Source: Protopterus annectens (lineage: Eukaryota; Chordata; Ceratodontiformes; Protopteridae). Taken from it: a stretch of DNA of 64,000 bases. The notes under the pieces are model-generated. The model did no database searches. It was not told the DNA's origin and worked only from the letters and a program-made list of their open reading frames with translations. Location of the stretch: the NCBI RefSeq assembly GCF_019279795.1, contig NC_056737.1, positions 39,488,515 to 39,552,514 of the forward strand. Direction: 5' to 3'. Position numbers and translations under genes: made by a program. Below, in pieces: positions 56,098 through 64,000 of this stretch (its first letter is position 1; the number at the start of each line of letters is the position of its first letter).

Positions 56098-56486
56098 GAA
56101 CAAGACAACCAGTTGCAGAAAACAATCAGGCAAGGGGTAGAGAACAGGTGTAAAGGTAATGGTGGGTTCAACAGGTTGAGGAGGCTTGTATGATAGGTGG
56201 GGGGTTAGTGATATAATACTGGGTAAGATAAAGGAGATGTTCTTGTGGAAAATGTCAGGTTGGATCGATAGGAAGAGCAGTAGGATTTACTAATGAATAT
56301 GAATGTAGGATTTGTAGTAAGAAGGGCGCCACCTAGTGGCCAGGAAAAGGAAAGAATAACAGACAAAATACACTGGGGGATTACTAAGGATAAAAAGCAA
56401 GAAACAGGGAGGATTAAGTAAGGATAAAGGCAAACAGAGGAGGGAAGGAGAGAGGATAAAAGGCCAAATCTAGGGGGGGGGGGGGC
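56098..56486 (-). promoter_or_regulatory. LINE 5' leader (outermost copy c)
   Basis: Matches 53186-53565 and 50573-50955. It diverges abruptly at 56098 (GTCACG|AACAAGACAACC). The first bases are a G/C run next to the target duplication, so this is the true 5' terminus of the insertion. Confidence 0.75.
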
Positions 56487-58350
56487 TGCAAATCAAACTT
56501 ATCTGTTGGTTGTAATTCTGTAGGTGTGGTTTCAAGTGAAAAGGTACTGGACATAGCTGCCTCTTTGGCTGCTTTGTCTGCTAGGGCATTACCAAGTGAT
56601 ACCGGGTCCTTAGCACGGGTATGAGCAGCGCATTTACAGATGGCCAAACCCCGTGGCCGTTGAACGGCTTGTAGTAATTCAAGGATTAGTTCTTTGTGCA
56701 TGATGTCTTTCCCCGAGGTTGTAACCATCCCCCTATTTTTCCATTGCTGAGCAAACACATGTACCGTAGAAGGCATATTGACTATCCATATAGATAGTGA
56801 CATTCCTGTCCTCCGAAAGGAGACATGCCCTTGTCACAGCAATCGGTTCCGCTGCTTGAGCGGATAAGTTCCCGGGGAGTGGTCTTGCCTCTGTTATCTG
56901 AGTTGCAGTAGTAACTGCATACCCTACCTGCGTGGTGCCTGTTTCTGTTTTGCGTGCTGACCCATCTACAAACAGTGTCCAGTCCGCATGTAGTAAGGGT
57001 TGATCTTTAAGATCCGGTCTTGGTAGAACTTTAGAATGTATGAGATCTAAGCATACATGCGGGATACCGTCTTCAGCAACGGGTAGCAATGTTGCTGGGT
57101 TTAAGGTAGTGCATCTCTCAATTGTCATGTGTGGCTGTGATAACAGCGTAGTCATACAAGATAAATGTCTGCTAGGTGACAGAAATGTTAACTTGTCCTG
57201 CAGAAGGATGACCGCTACAGAGTGCGGGACTTTTAACTTAAGATCATGGAACAATACCAGTGTGGCAGATGCTTGTACCGCCAAAGCGGCTGCAATTACT
57301 GCTTGCACACAGTGTGGTAATGCTCGTGCTACTGAGTCTAATTTACTAGAGTAAAATGCCAATGGTCTTAACTTATCTCCATACATTTGCATTAAAACAG
57401 ATGTCATAAATCCCTGCTTGCAATCTACAGTCTGTATAAAGGTCTTACTGTAATCTGGAAACCCCAACGTCGCTGACCCAGCTATCAGTTGCTTGATTCT
57501 AGTGAATGCCTGTCCTGCCTTGTCTGTCCAGTGCAGCAAATCTTTTGCCGCCATCGGTATTGCAAAAATTAAGTCTGATAGCGGGTGCACTTCTTCGGCA
57601 TAGTTGGGAATCCAACTACGACAGAAGTTCGTAATGCCTAAAAAGGACATCATTTCTTTTTTTGTAGTTGGCATGGGGGCTTGTAAAATAGCATTTTTTT
57701 TACTGTCATCTAATCGCCTGCCCTTCCCAGAGATAGTATAACCCAGGTAACGTACTTCTAATTTACAAAATTGTAACTTAGACTTATTTACCTTATGTCC
57801 TTCGTGTGCCAGAAAGTGTAGTAGTCGAATAGTCTCGGACTTGCAGAGTTCTTCCGTAGTCACGGCCAGGAGGATATCATCCACGTACAGCAGTAGGTGG
57901 CACCCTTGGGCGGGTTGGAACTGAGCCAAATTGGTGGACATCTCTTGTGAGAAGATGGTCGGACTATCGCAGTATCCCTGCGATAACCTGGTATAGGTAT
58001 AATGCTTACCCATAAATGTAAATGCAAACCAAAATCTACTATCCTCCTGCAAGGGAATAGAGAAAAAGGCATTACTGATATCAGTTACAGAAAAGTAGTT
58101 ATTCGTTGGAAGGATATCGTTCAGCAGAATAGACGGATCTGGGACCATGGGGGCCCGAGGTACCACTGCGGCATTTATTGCCTGTAAGTCTTGTACCATC
58201 CTCCATGTCCCATCCGTTTTTTTTTTTTTTTTGTTTACTGGAAATAAGGGTGTATTACATGGTGAGTCTGTGCACGGAATTAATACTCCAGCTTTCAAAA
58301 GCACTATTTGGGTCAATTCTCCTTGCCACCATCCCAGTGGAGGTTGGGAC
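56487..58350 (-). pseudogene. pol: Retroviral RT-RNase H
   Basis: Continuous 527-codon frame 58316-56733. RT: TWRMVQDLQAIN (about residue 37), SVTDISNAFFSIPL (first Asp, about residue 76), YTRLSQGYCDSPTIFSQ (about residue 107), LLLYVDDILLA (YVDD, about residue 143) and KLEVRYLGYTIS. RNase H starts at about residue 448 (LFVDGSARK), with a TDSQYAF-like MDSQYAF block. A frameshift near 56780 moves the rest to frame 56803-56487 (CAAHTRAKDP, NALADKAAKEAA) up to the LINE insertion. A 15-16 base T run near 58216-58232 encodes a Lys stretch. YVDD and domain order are gamma/epsilon-like. Confidence 0.92.
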
Positions 58351-58810
58351 GGCTGCTATGCCGAACACTTGCATTAAATCTCTTCCTAGTAAATTTACTG
58401 GGCAGATTTTTAAAATTATTACTCTGAACTGTATGGTTTGGTTCGTCTCTGGGTCGGTAAACCACAGAGGTTTGGACAATGGCTCTTTGTAAATGCGACC
58501 ATTTGCTGCTTTCACAAGCACATATTCATCCGAGGTAACATCGGATGATATGGCAGTACTTCTGACTAACGTTCGTGAAGCCCCTGAGTCACAAAGAAAT
58601 TCTATGTCTCGGCCCTCAACTTGCAATGTGATCACTGGTTGGGATTCCAATTGCATAGTTGATGCTAGTGCTGTTAGAGTTACCATTTGATATCCCTCAT
58701 TTTCTGCCATTTCCTGTCCCCACCCATCGTCTTCACTTGTACCTACTTCCCCATCCTCACTTTCTTCTTCTTCCTCATACCCTCCATCTACGTCTTTTTG
58801 ACCGTCATAT
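58255..58810 (-). pseudogene. pro: Retroviral aspartic protease (read-through from gag)
   Basis: This lies in the same frame as the nucleocapsid end of gag, separated from it by a single TGA at about 58811-58813. A Glu-rich linker follows, then protease with LCDSGASRTLV (the DSG active site, about residue 36 of the 58710 frame) and NLLGRDLM (about residue 108), the 'GRD' flap-side motif. One active-site half per chain, as in retroviral dimeric proteases. A frameshift near 58350 separates it from RT. Confidence 0.9.
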
Positions 58811-60294
58811 AGTCATGCGGTACCACCGGAAGCAACCATCGGTTTCTCCGGTCCTCTGCAATCTCTGGCGAAATGTCCCTTCTTACCGCACTTAAAACAT
58901 TCCCCCCTCTTTTGCCTACCTTCGAAATCCTCAGAATGACTTGCGCCTCCCCGTCCTCGTCCTCTTCCCCTGCCACGCCCTCTTCCGCGGTTTGCGGAAC
59001 CTTGAACTAACATTAAAGTTCCATCTCCACTAACTGTAAAAGTCTGGGCTTTTTTATCTTTTTTTTTTCCTTCAGGTATTTCTCAGCATGTCTAGCATAC
59101 TCCATAAGGGGCTGTAGAAGCGCTGTCCTGTGTGTGATCATATGCTTTTGTATAAAGTTACCAATGGCTGTCTTGCAGCCCTTTAGGAATGCATTTTTCA
59201 ATTGCTGTTCATAGGGCGGGTCATTTTCCTGATTTTCTGCCTTAATCAACCCACTATGAGCATCAAAACATTGTGTGAGACGATGTAGATAATTGGCTAC
59301 GGTTTCGTCATCTGATTGAACGCATTGATTAATGCAAGTCCAATCTGCTTTGGGCTTCCAATGTTCTTCTATTTTATCTAAGAGAGTCTTTATTCTGGTT
59401 CTACACACTTCAGAGTTAAACGGCAAGGCTCCTCCTTCCCCTGGTAACAGGGGGTCCCAACTTCCGCAAATAAGGTGCCAATTTGGTCCTAGGATTTGCC
59501 TTATTACTTGTTCAAATTCTACAGCGTTTAATCTATAACTCATTCTCATGCCCCCTACGTCTGTACGGAATTTACGCATATCTACTTTCGGATGGGGAAT
59601 CCCCTCTACTGCTTTTCTGATGTCATCACGGGTCCACGGTCGGTAGACCAATATTGTAAGACCCCTCGCCTTCTGCGCCTGCTTGAGGATTTGCCACTTC
59701 TATCAGTGGGTATTCCTCTCCTTCCTGATCTACCTTTTCCTTAATTTTCCAGTGCCCTTCTCTCCTAATACTTCCGCTGCGTAAGTCAAGAGTGTTGTCG
59801 GGCTCTCTCTGTAATATAATACTTGGCGTGGGGGGGCCACCCACCGAAGCCTGGTATTGTGGTGGGTCCTGGTCGGGGGGCACCTCAATAACCTGTGCAG
59901 GGTCTGGATACTGGATGGGAGGGGCCGAGGGATTCTGGTAACTACGACTGACTGTGGAAGTTTCATTATCTTCCTTTTGAACAAAGTACACATCTCTTTC
60001 ACTTGAATTACCACACCCTTTTTTCAAATTTTGTTCCCTATGTCTCTTATTTGCTTCCTCCAGCCATTTCTGTGCCTGGGAAACCCCACCTTCTTTTGAT
60101 TCCTTGTCTTATTTCTTGCCTGTTTGCAGTAATCTTACTAGATTTTGACATTCTGACTTATTTAAACATCCACTAAACCCATGATCTTTTTTCCATTTAT
60201 CTAAATATTTTACGTTCTTTGGGTGTAAATCAAACATAAACTTTTCATCTTCAGTTTTGTCGTCGCCTTTGGCGCAACTGGTTCCTGTTCCCAT
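58811..60294 (-). pseudogene. gag: Retroviral gag, stop and frameshifts
   Basis: ATG at 60294; MGTGTS is a myristoylation-type start of matrix. An in-frame TAA lies at about 60109-60111. The same frame resumes to 59626 with PSAPP (a PSAP late-domain motif, about 59950) and a Pro-rich linker. A frameshift near 59640 leads into the capsid frame 59651-59013 (WTRDDIRKAVEGIPHP, then a major-homology-like QCVQSDDETVANYLHRL near 59310). A frameshift lies at an A run near 59055. Nucleocapsid 59013-58814 has an Arg/Gly repeat and one CCHC knuckle (CFKCGKKGHFARDC). The terminator is TGA, followed in frame by protease. Confidence 0.9.
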
Positions 60295-60640
60295 TTCTCT
60301 TACGAGAAACTATTCCTGTTCCTGAGATCTCTTGTATATGGAATCTATTCACATATACTCCTTATACTTTGAGAAAATTAAATTTCTCCCTTGACTAGTC
60401 CCTTAAAATTTAGACAAAAAATTCCAATCAGAAAAAACAAAAAAAAATAGCGTTTTGCTTACCTTTGTGATTCCTCCGCCCTGTTTCGCTGCCACCTCAC
60501 GGATTGAATCTGGAAAGAGTGACTGGCCTCTAATTTCGACCTGTTTCAGTCGGAGGTCTTTTGTTCGAGGAGAGCCTGATCTCTCTCCACCTGCGCAGGT
60601 TTTCAGCCTCTCTTTGTTCAATTTGCGCCGTGCAGGGGCC

Positions 60641-60658
60641 GCCCCACGTTGGGCGCCA
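60641..60658 (-). promoter_or_regulatory. Primer-binding site, lysine tRNA type
   Basis: Minus-strand TGGCGCCCAACGTGGGGC, 18 bases complementary to the 3' end of tRNA-Lys(1,2), lies 4 bases downstream of the 5' LTR. This type is known from spumaviruses and some lenti- and betaretroviruses, and is unusual beside gamma-like pol and env. Confidence 0.9.
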
Positions 60659-60662
60659 GTTA

Positions 60663-61074
60663 TGTCGAAAGATTTTACTCTTCTAACATATTCTGGAAGA
60701 ATCACACCAAGTTCTTGTAAGCAAGTAAAACAGCTTTATTTTACATGCATGGAGACCTGCTACATGATAGTAGTATGCCAGCAGTCTGGCTACTTGTACT
60801 TTGAGTTCTGCTTACATAGACCCTCCTGCACGTACATACACGTAGCACAGAGGACATTCATTAGAAGTGATAGTTTGATTACTTGTTTTTACCAGCCAGT
60901 ACCACAGTTATTCTTGCACCATTAACTTTCTTATCAGCAGTTTAAGATTAACTTCTGCATTCCTCAGTGATCAACATTTTCCAGAACATTTCAGTTTGCA
61001 CGCAGTGAACATTTTTCTGCTTAACCCTTTATATACAGAATACAAAATATGTTGAACTTCAGTATTTTTCCACA
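60663..61074 (-). repeat. 5' LTR of the provirus
   Basis: 412 bp, the partner of 43535-43946. On the minus strand the TATA box of the other LTR (TATATAAG) reads TATGTAAG here. The AATAAA signal is at 60735-60740. It ends CCACA, next to the target duplication CCACC (61075-61079). Confidence 0.93.
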
Positions 61075-61129
61075 CCACCCCTCTAACTTTGTTCAAGGCT
61101 TTCTGAATATACACTTATTTATAGCCTCT

Positions 61130-62368
61130 TTTACATAATCTGTTTTTCACCATAAAAAAATCCTTTTCTAGAGTCTTATCATCAAAAGTGTTTGTCATAG
61201 TCCTCTTGAATTCCCTGTATGGCAAAGATTTAATCAAATGCAGTGATGTGTGCTGCTGACTTCCAAAAAATTGTCAGCAGCAGTTACTTTATGAAAGGGC
61301 CTATATTGTAACTTTCCATTTAGATATACATAGAATTTTGTGTCCAGAAATTGCATGTTACTATTATTGACTCTCTATGTAAATTCTAACCCAAAGGAGT
61401 TCTGACCTAACATATTCATAAAATTTTCAAATTCACATTATTCACCCCTACACACACAAATCAAATCATCTATAAAGCATTTAAACATGACTACTCTAGT
61501 CCTAACAAAGCTTGTTCAATAGCTAAACATGTTTTCAAAAAAAGCCATGAACAAAATAGCATATGAGGGGACAAATGCCTCCCCCACTGCTGTTCGCTTC
61601 AGCTGTAGGTTCCTTCAAAACAAAAATAGTTGTGTGTTAAAGCATACTCCAAAGGTTGGCATAGATACGCAGTTTTAGGGCCTTCACCCAATGTTTTTAC
61701 AATTGCTTCTAAGCCCTTCTCTGTTCCAATATTTGTGTATAGAAATTTTGCATCTGCACAAGAAAAATAATAGTCAGAACTCCATTGGATTTTACTAATG
61801 CATTCTAGAACATGAGCCTTGTTCTTGACATATGATTGAATTTTAGGGAGAAATACTTTCAACTGAAAATCCAGAAAGATGCCTACATTCTATAGGAATG
61901 CCCCCATCCCGACACTGTAAGTCTTCCAGGGGGTTTGGGTAATGATTTGTGCAACTTAGGAATTACAAAAAATCTGGCATCCTTGGGATTTTTAATATAA
62001 AGCTTTTTAACATCTTTTCGGTCAAAAAATCCCAGTCTTTCTCTCCTTTCTAATAGTTCCAATAGGCCCTCATTAAATTCTGTAGCTGGATTGGTTTGCA
62101 ATTTTATGTAAACCATATTGTCAGGCAACAAATCAAATACCATACAATTGTAATCATTTCTTGCCATTATGACCCAGTCCCCCCCCTTGTCCGCTTGTGT
62201 AAATACATATTTTTCTGTCAAACTATGTAGCTGCTTTAAAGCCAGCCACCGTTCCTTATTCAGATTCCAAATACCTGAATTCTTAACAATATGGCTATGT
62301 GCTACTTCGTTATTTACATAATCCATTCTCAAACACAGTGACGGCATTGGAAACTTTGGGAGGTACAA
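61130..62368 (-). pseudogene. Penelope-like RT of P1
   Basis: Blocks on the minus strand: TQADKGGDWVIM (about 62195), FVIPKLHKS (about 61960, the 'lPKiHK' motif), GRLTVSG (about 61920, 'RPIVS'), DAKFLYTNIG (about 61750, 'DV.sLYTNIP'), VGEAFVPSYA (about 61570, 'GtaMGt..aPsyA'), FIDDLICV (about 61465, catalytic DD), and QFLDTKFYVYLNGKL (about 61340). Stops lie after FSY near 61520 and elsewhere, and frames change near 61870 and 61600. The sequence runs into the provirus at 61075 and continues at 43534. Confidence 0.85.
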
Positions 62369-63254
62369 AAGAACTTATGCAAGGAACCCTAGGTACACTT
62401 AATTTACCATACCCTGTAGAAAAAACATTTTCATCATTGAACAAGTTAGAGTCATTGTCCCAATCCATAAATGGGTTGTCGTAGACTGACATGTTAAGTA
62501 ATGAGTCCTCCACATTTTCCTCATTTAATTCATCATTTTGAACAAAACTCAGTCCTTTCTTTGCAAAAAATGCCCTCAAATGCAGTTTCCTGCAAAATTT
62601 CTTGACTTTACCCAACACATCAGCAAGCATCTTCGGTTTGAAGAGGCCCGCCAGTCGCCTTACTCACATCCTCAGATGAAATGCTGTTCTGTCCATTGGA
62701 TATCAGCTCGCCTGAAGAGAAGGACGTATCGCGAGAAGATACGTCTGACCATGATCTGCTCCTTTCCTAGCCTGGTTCATACGCCCCCTTTCCTTCTGTT
62801 GCCAGGAAAAGGTAATACCACTTTTATCATTGACCTCTCGGTTTAACTTTTTTCTCTTTCTTTCAACCCCTTCCGACTCCACCTTGGCCACTCTCATCTT
62901 GATTTCACGCAGTTTACCACAAAACACACTTTCAGAGGTCACCGGTATTAACACTTCTTGCAATTGTACTATAGCATTCCGTGCTTTCTCCTGTGCACGA
63001 ATATTTCTTTTAATCAAGATTTTACGCCAGTTTATAGTGCACAACAGGGGAACTGCTTTCCACTTTTCTAATAAATCTAGTTCTTCCTCCGAGAAGTCAA
63101 AGGCAGGCAGCTGGTCCACTCTTAACCCCCTCGGAGTGATATTCATTTCTACATATTTCTGCAACAGTCTTATATCATAATATAAGGAAACCTCCTTTTT
63201 CAATAATTTCTCCAGCTGGATATACCTTTCATCTACTTGACTCTCCATTACCAT
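62310..63254 (-). pseudogene. N-terminal region of the P1 ORF
   Basis: The 183-codon frame 63254-62703 starts MVMESQVDERYIQLEKLLKK and is charged and helical, with EEELDLLEKWKAVPLLCTIN in the middle. A frameshift near 62700 leads to 62630-62310 (KVKKFCRKLHLRAFFAKKG, then an acidic Asp/Asn-rich stretch and VPRVPCISSFVPP). This order (helical N-terminus, basic block, then RT) suits Penelope-like ORFs. The start codon choice is provisional. Confidence 0.65.
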
Positions 63255-63377
63255 GGATCATTATTAGCCATTTTATTGTCTTTCTCTTTCCACATTTCTG
63301 TACACCTCAGTCTTTCCATATCAGCTTGGGTTTTAAACACCCCAGGAATCGTAGATGCTCCTTCCAAAGACATAACC

Positions 63378-63484
63378 AAAAAAACACACAGTTCCCAAAA
63401 GGGAACAAGGAATTCTCCCCAAAAAAACTGAAGTCAGGAAGCACAAAATTCCTTGTTTCCTTTTGGGAATTATGTGTTTTTATA
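63378..63484. repeat. Fold-back (hairpin) at the 5' end of P1
   Basis: The left arm (63380-63416, with TTCCCAAAAGGGAACAAGG) and right arm (63446-63484, with CCTTGTTTCCTTTTGGGAA) are inverted copies with about two to four mismatches, around a loop of about 30 bases. The loop phrase CCAAAAAAACT...AAGCACAAAA also occurs at the other end of P1 (about 40301-40333). Confidence 0.8.
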
Positions 63485-63487
63485 GGT

Positions 63488-63500
63488 GTGTATTGGATTT
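63488..63500 (+). repeat. Target-site duplication of P1 (right)
   Basis: GTGTATTGGATTT, partner of 40284-40296. Confidence 0.6.
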
Positions 63501-64000
63501 TCCCCATGATGGTGTAATCCCTGAATTGGTATATTTGTTCCTCCCACAGAAGTTCTGTTTTTGTGTTTTCTTACTTTTAAATGCTCACATTCAGGAGTTT
63601 GTCTCTCATTTCTGATTGTACTTGTACGCAGCAGTCAAAGATGAGTCACTAGCTGTCCTTCTGCCACTGTTTGCCTGCTTTCTTTATGGCTTTTGTCTTT
63701 TCGAATTGCAGTGACCTCAGTAGATTATTATGCAATGACTGGGTCCATTTTGCATTTTAGTGACAACAGATTTTCCTGTATGATCTGGTAATTTTTGGAT
63801 TGCAGTGACTTCAGTAGATTGTCATTTAGTGATTTGGTCCTTTTCCTAGAGTCATTCTTAGGAGTGATGTGATAAACCTGTCCCAGTATATGATGCAATT
63901 GCCAGCAGCGTAGCAGCAGATTCATTGATGATATTCAGGGTGCTGGTGGATCCATGGAATAGAGGACTGTACAACTAAAGTAAGAGATGGTTCTCCCCTT
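63501..64000. other. Unassigned flank with a 42-bp direct repeat
   Basis: No coding block recognised. A roughly 42-bp segment starting ATTGCAGTGACCTCAGTAGA near 63706 is repeated near 63800 with mismatches. This may be the flank into which P1 inserted. Confidence 0.5.

Larger units (their letters stand above)
46367..56486 (-). mobile_element. CR1/L2-group LINE insertion with tandem duplication, in retroviral pol
   Basis: A 10.1-kb insertion flanked by TGCAAAT. On the minus strand it begins with a G/C-run leader (56486), has three copies of the same 5' leader (near 56480, 53575 and 50965), two copies of the endonuclease region, one complete RT, and ends in a (ATAA)n tail (46367-46393). The duplication unit of about 2.61 kb is 48363-50971 against 50972-53580. 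A non-homologous spacer (53581-56097) separates the outermost leader from the rest. Confidence 0.85.
43535..61074 (-). mobile_element. Gamma-like endogenous retrovirus (provirus), interrupted by a LINE
   Basis: LTRs at 43535-43946 and 60663-61074 (412 bp each, TG...CA ends, three single-base differences). The 5-bp target duplication CCACC is at 43530-43534 and 61075-61079. Internal order on the minus strand: primer-binding site, gag, protease, RT-RNase H, integrase, env, polypurine tract. A LINE insertion (46367-56486) separates RNase H from integrase. Gag, pol and env each carry nonsense or frameshift changes, although the LTRs are nearly identical. Class I (gamma/epsilon-like) by RT and env motifs. 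Confidence 0.93.
40297..63487 (-). mobile_element. Penelope-like element P1, split by P2 and by a provirus
   Basis: The order on the minus strand is N-terminal region (63254-62310), RT (62368-61130), connector (43533-43288), GIY-YIG endonuclease (41403-40933). Coding continuity across the gaps is visible: RT sequence ending at 61075 continues at 43534, and the connector ending at 43337 continues at 41391. The intruders are the provirus 43535-61074 and element P2 41392-43336. Both ends carry a related terminal phrase and are bracketed by GTGTATTGGATTT. The net length is about 3.7 kb, typical of a Penelope-like element. Stops and frameshifts are present throughout. Confidence 0.75.

Noticed and set aside
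55534-56133. 199-codon minus-strand frame as a membrane protein gene
   Set aside because: The composition is simply pyrimidine-rich leader DNA read as Leu/Ser/Pro. It has no domain and spans the breakpoint between LINE leader and spacer.
57040-57354. 104-codon plus-strand frame opposite retroviral RT-RNase H
   Set aside because: It lies wholly antisense to recognised pol motifs and has no independent support.
1-64000. Host protein-coding gene with introns
   Set aside because: I looked for exon-sized conserved frames outside the elements and found only the weak 39912-40157 stretch. All strong coding similarity belongs to mobile elements.
1-64000. tRNA or rRNA genes
   Set aside because: No cloverleaf-like A and B box pair or rRNA-like conserved stretch was noticed. 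The only tRNA-related sequence is the retroviral primer-binding site at 60641-60658.

Overview
The window reads as eukaryotic, vertebrate repeat DNA from a large genome. I found no host gene, tRNA, rRNA or CRISPR that I could support; nearly everything identifiable is a transposable element or a fragment of one. The mix of several DIRS-type tyrosine-recombinase retrotransposons, Penelope-like elements with GIY-YIG domains, a gamma-like endogenous retrovirus, and L1-, RTE- and CR1/L2-type LINEs fits an amphibian (salamander or caecilian) or another large-genome vertebrate such as a lungfish. The species call is inference.

Layout. 1-8998: decayed LINE debris. A minus-strand L1-like ORF2 (endonuclease side about 5420-6720, C-terminus about 890-1560) appears split by a plus-strand RTE-like fragment (about 1550-3085) and a CR1/L2-like fragment (about 3090-4940). 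9003-14918: a complete but decayed type-1 DIRS element. 15240-16753: minus-strand L1 ORF1-like coiled-coil remnant. 16754-22252: a nearly intact type-2 DIRS element (called A2). 22253-39167: a three-level nest of DIRS elements. Outer type-2 element D (22253-39167) is split inside gag by type-2 element E (22685-34077), which is split inside the RT by type-1 element B (25553-31633). 39168-40283: unassigned sequence.

40284-63500: a second nest, on the minus strand. A Penelope-like element (P1), bounded by a 13-bp target-site duplication, is interrupted by a smaller Penelope-like element (P2, 41392-43336, 14-15 bp duplication) and by a provirus (43535-61074, 412-bp LTRs, 5-bp duplication). The provirus is itself interrupted within pol by a LINE insertion of about 10.1 kb (46367-56486, 7-bp duplication), which carries a 2.6-kb tandem duplication and an unrelated 2.5-kb spacer with a 3 x 153-bp minisatellite. 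63501-64000: unassigned.

How the genes work together. Each DIRS copy has the same plan: gag with an N-terminal Cys/His finger, a fused RT-RNase H-methyltransferase-like ORF, a tyrosine recombinase ORF, inverted terminal repeats, and an internal complementary region that matches both termini end to end. That layout is the expected template for a circular DNA intermediate inserted by the recombinase. The recombinase reading frame stays open across essentially the whole RT-RNase H-MT ORF in the +2 frame, in both DIRS lineages. The provirus has a lysine-tRNA primer-binding site, a PSAP late motif, one CCHC knuckle, gamma-like pol and env, and an in-frame TGA between gag and protease. All elements carry stops or frameshifts; A2 is the best preserved.
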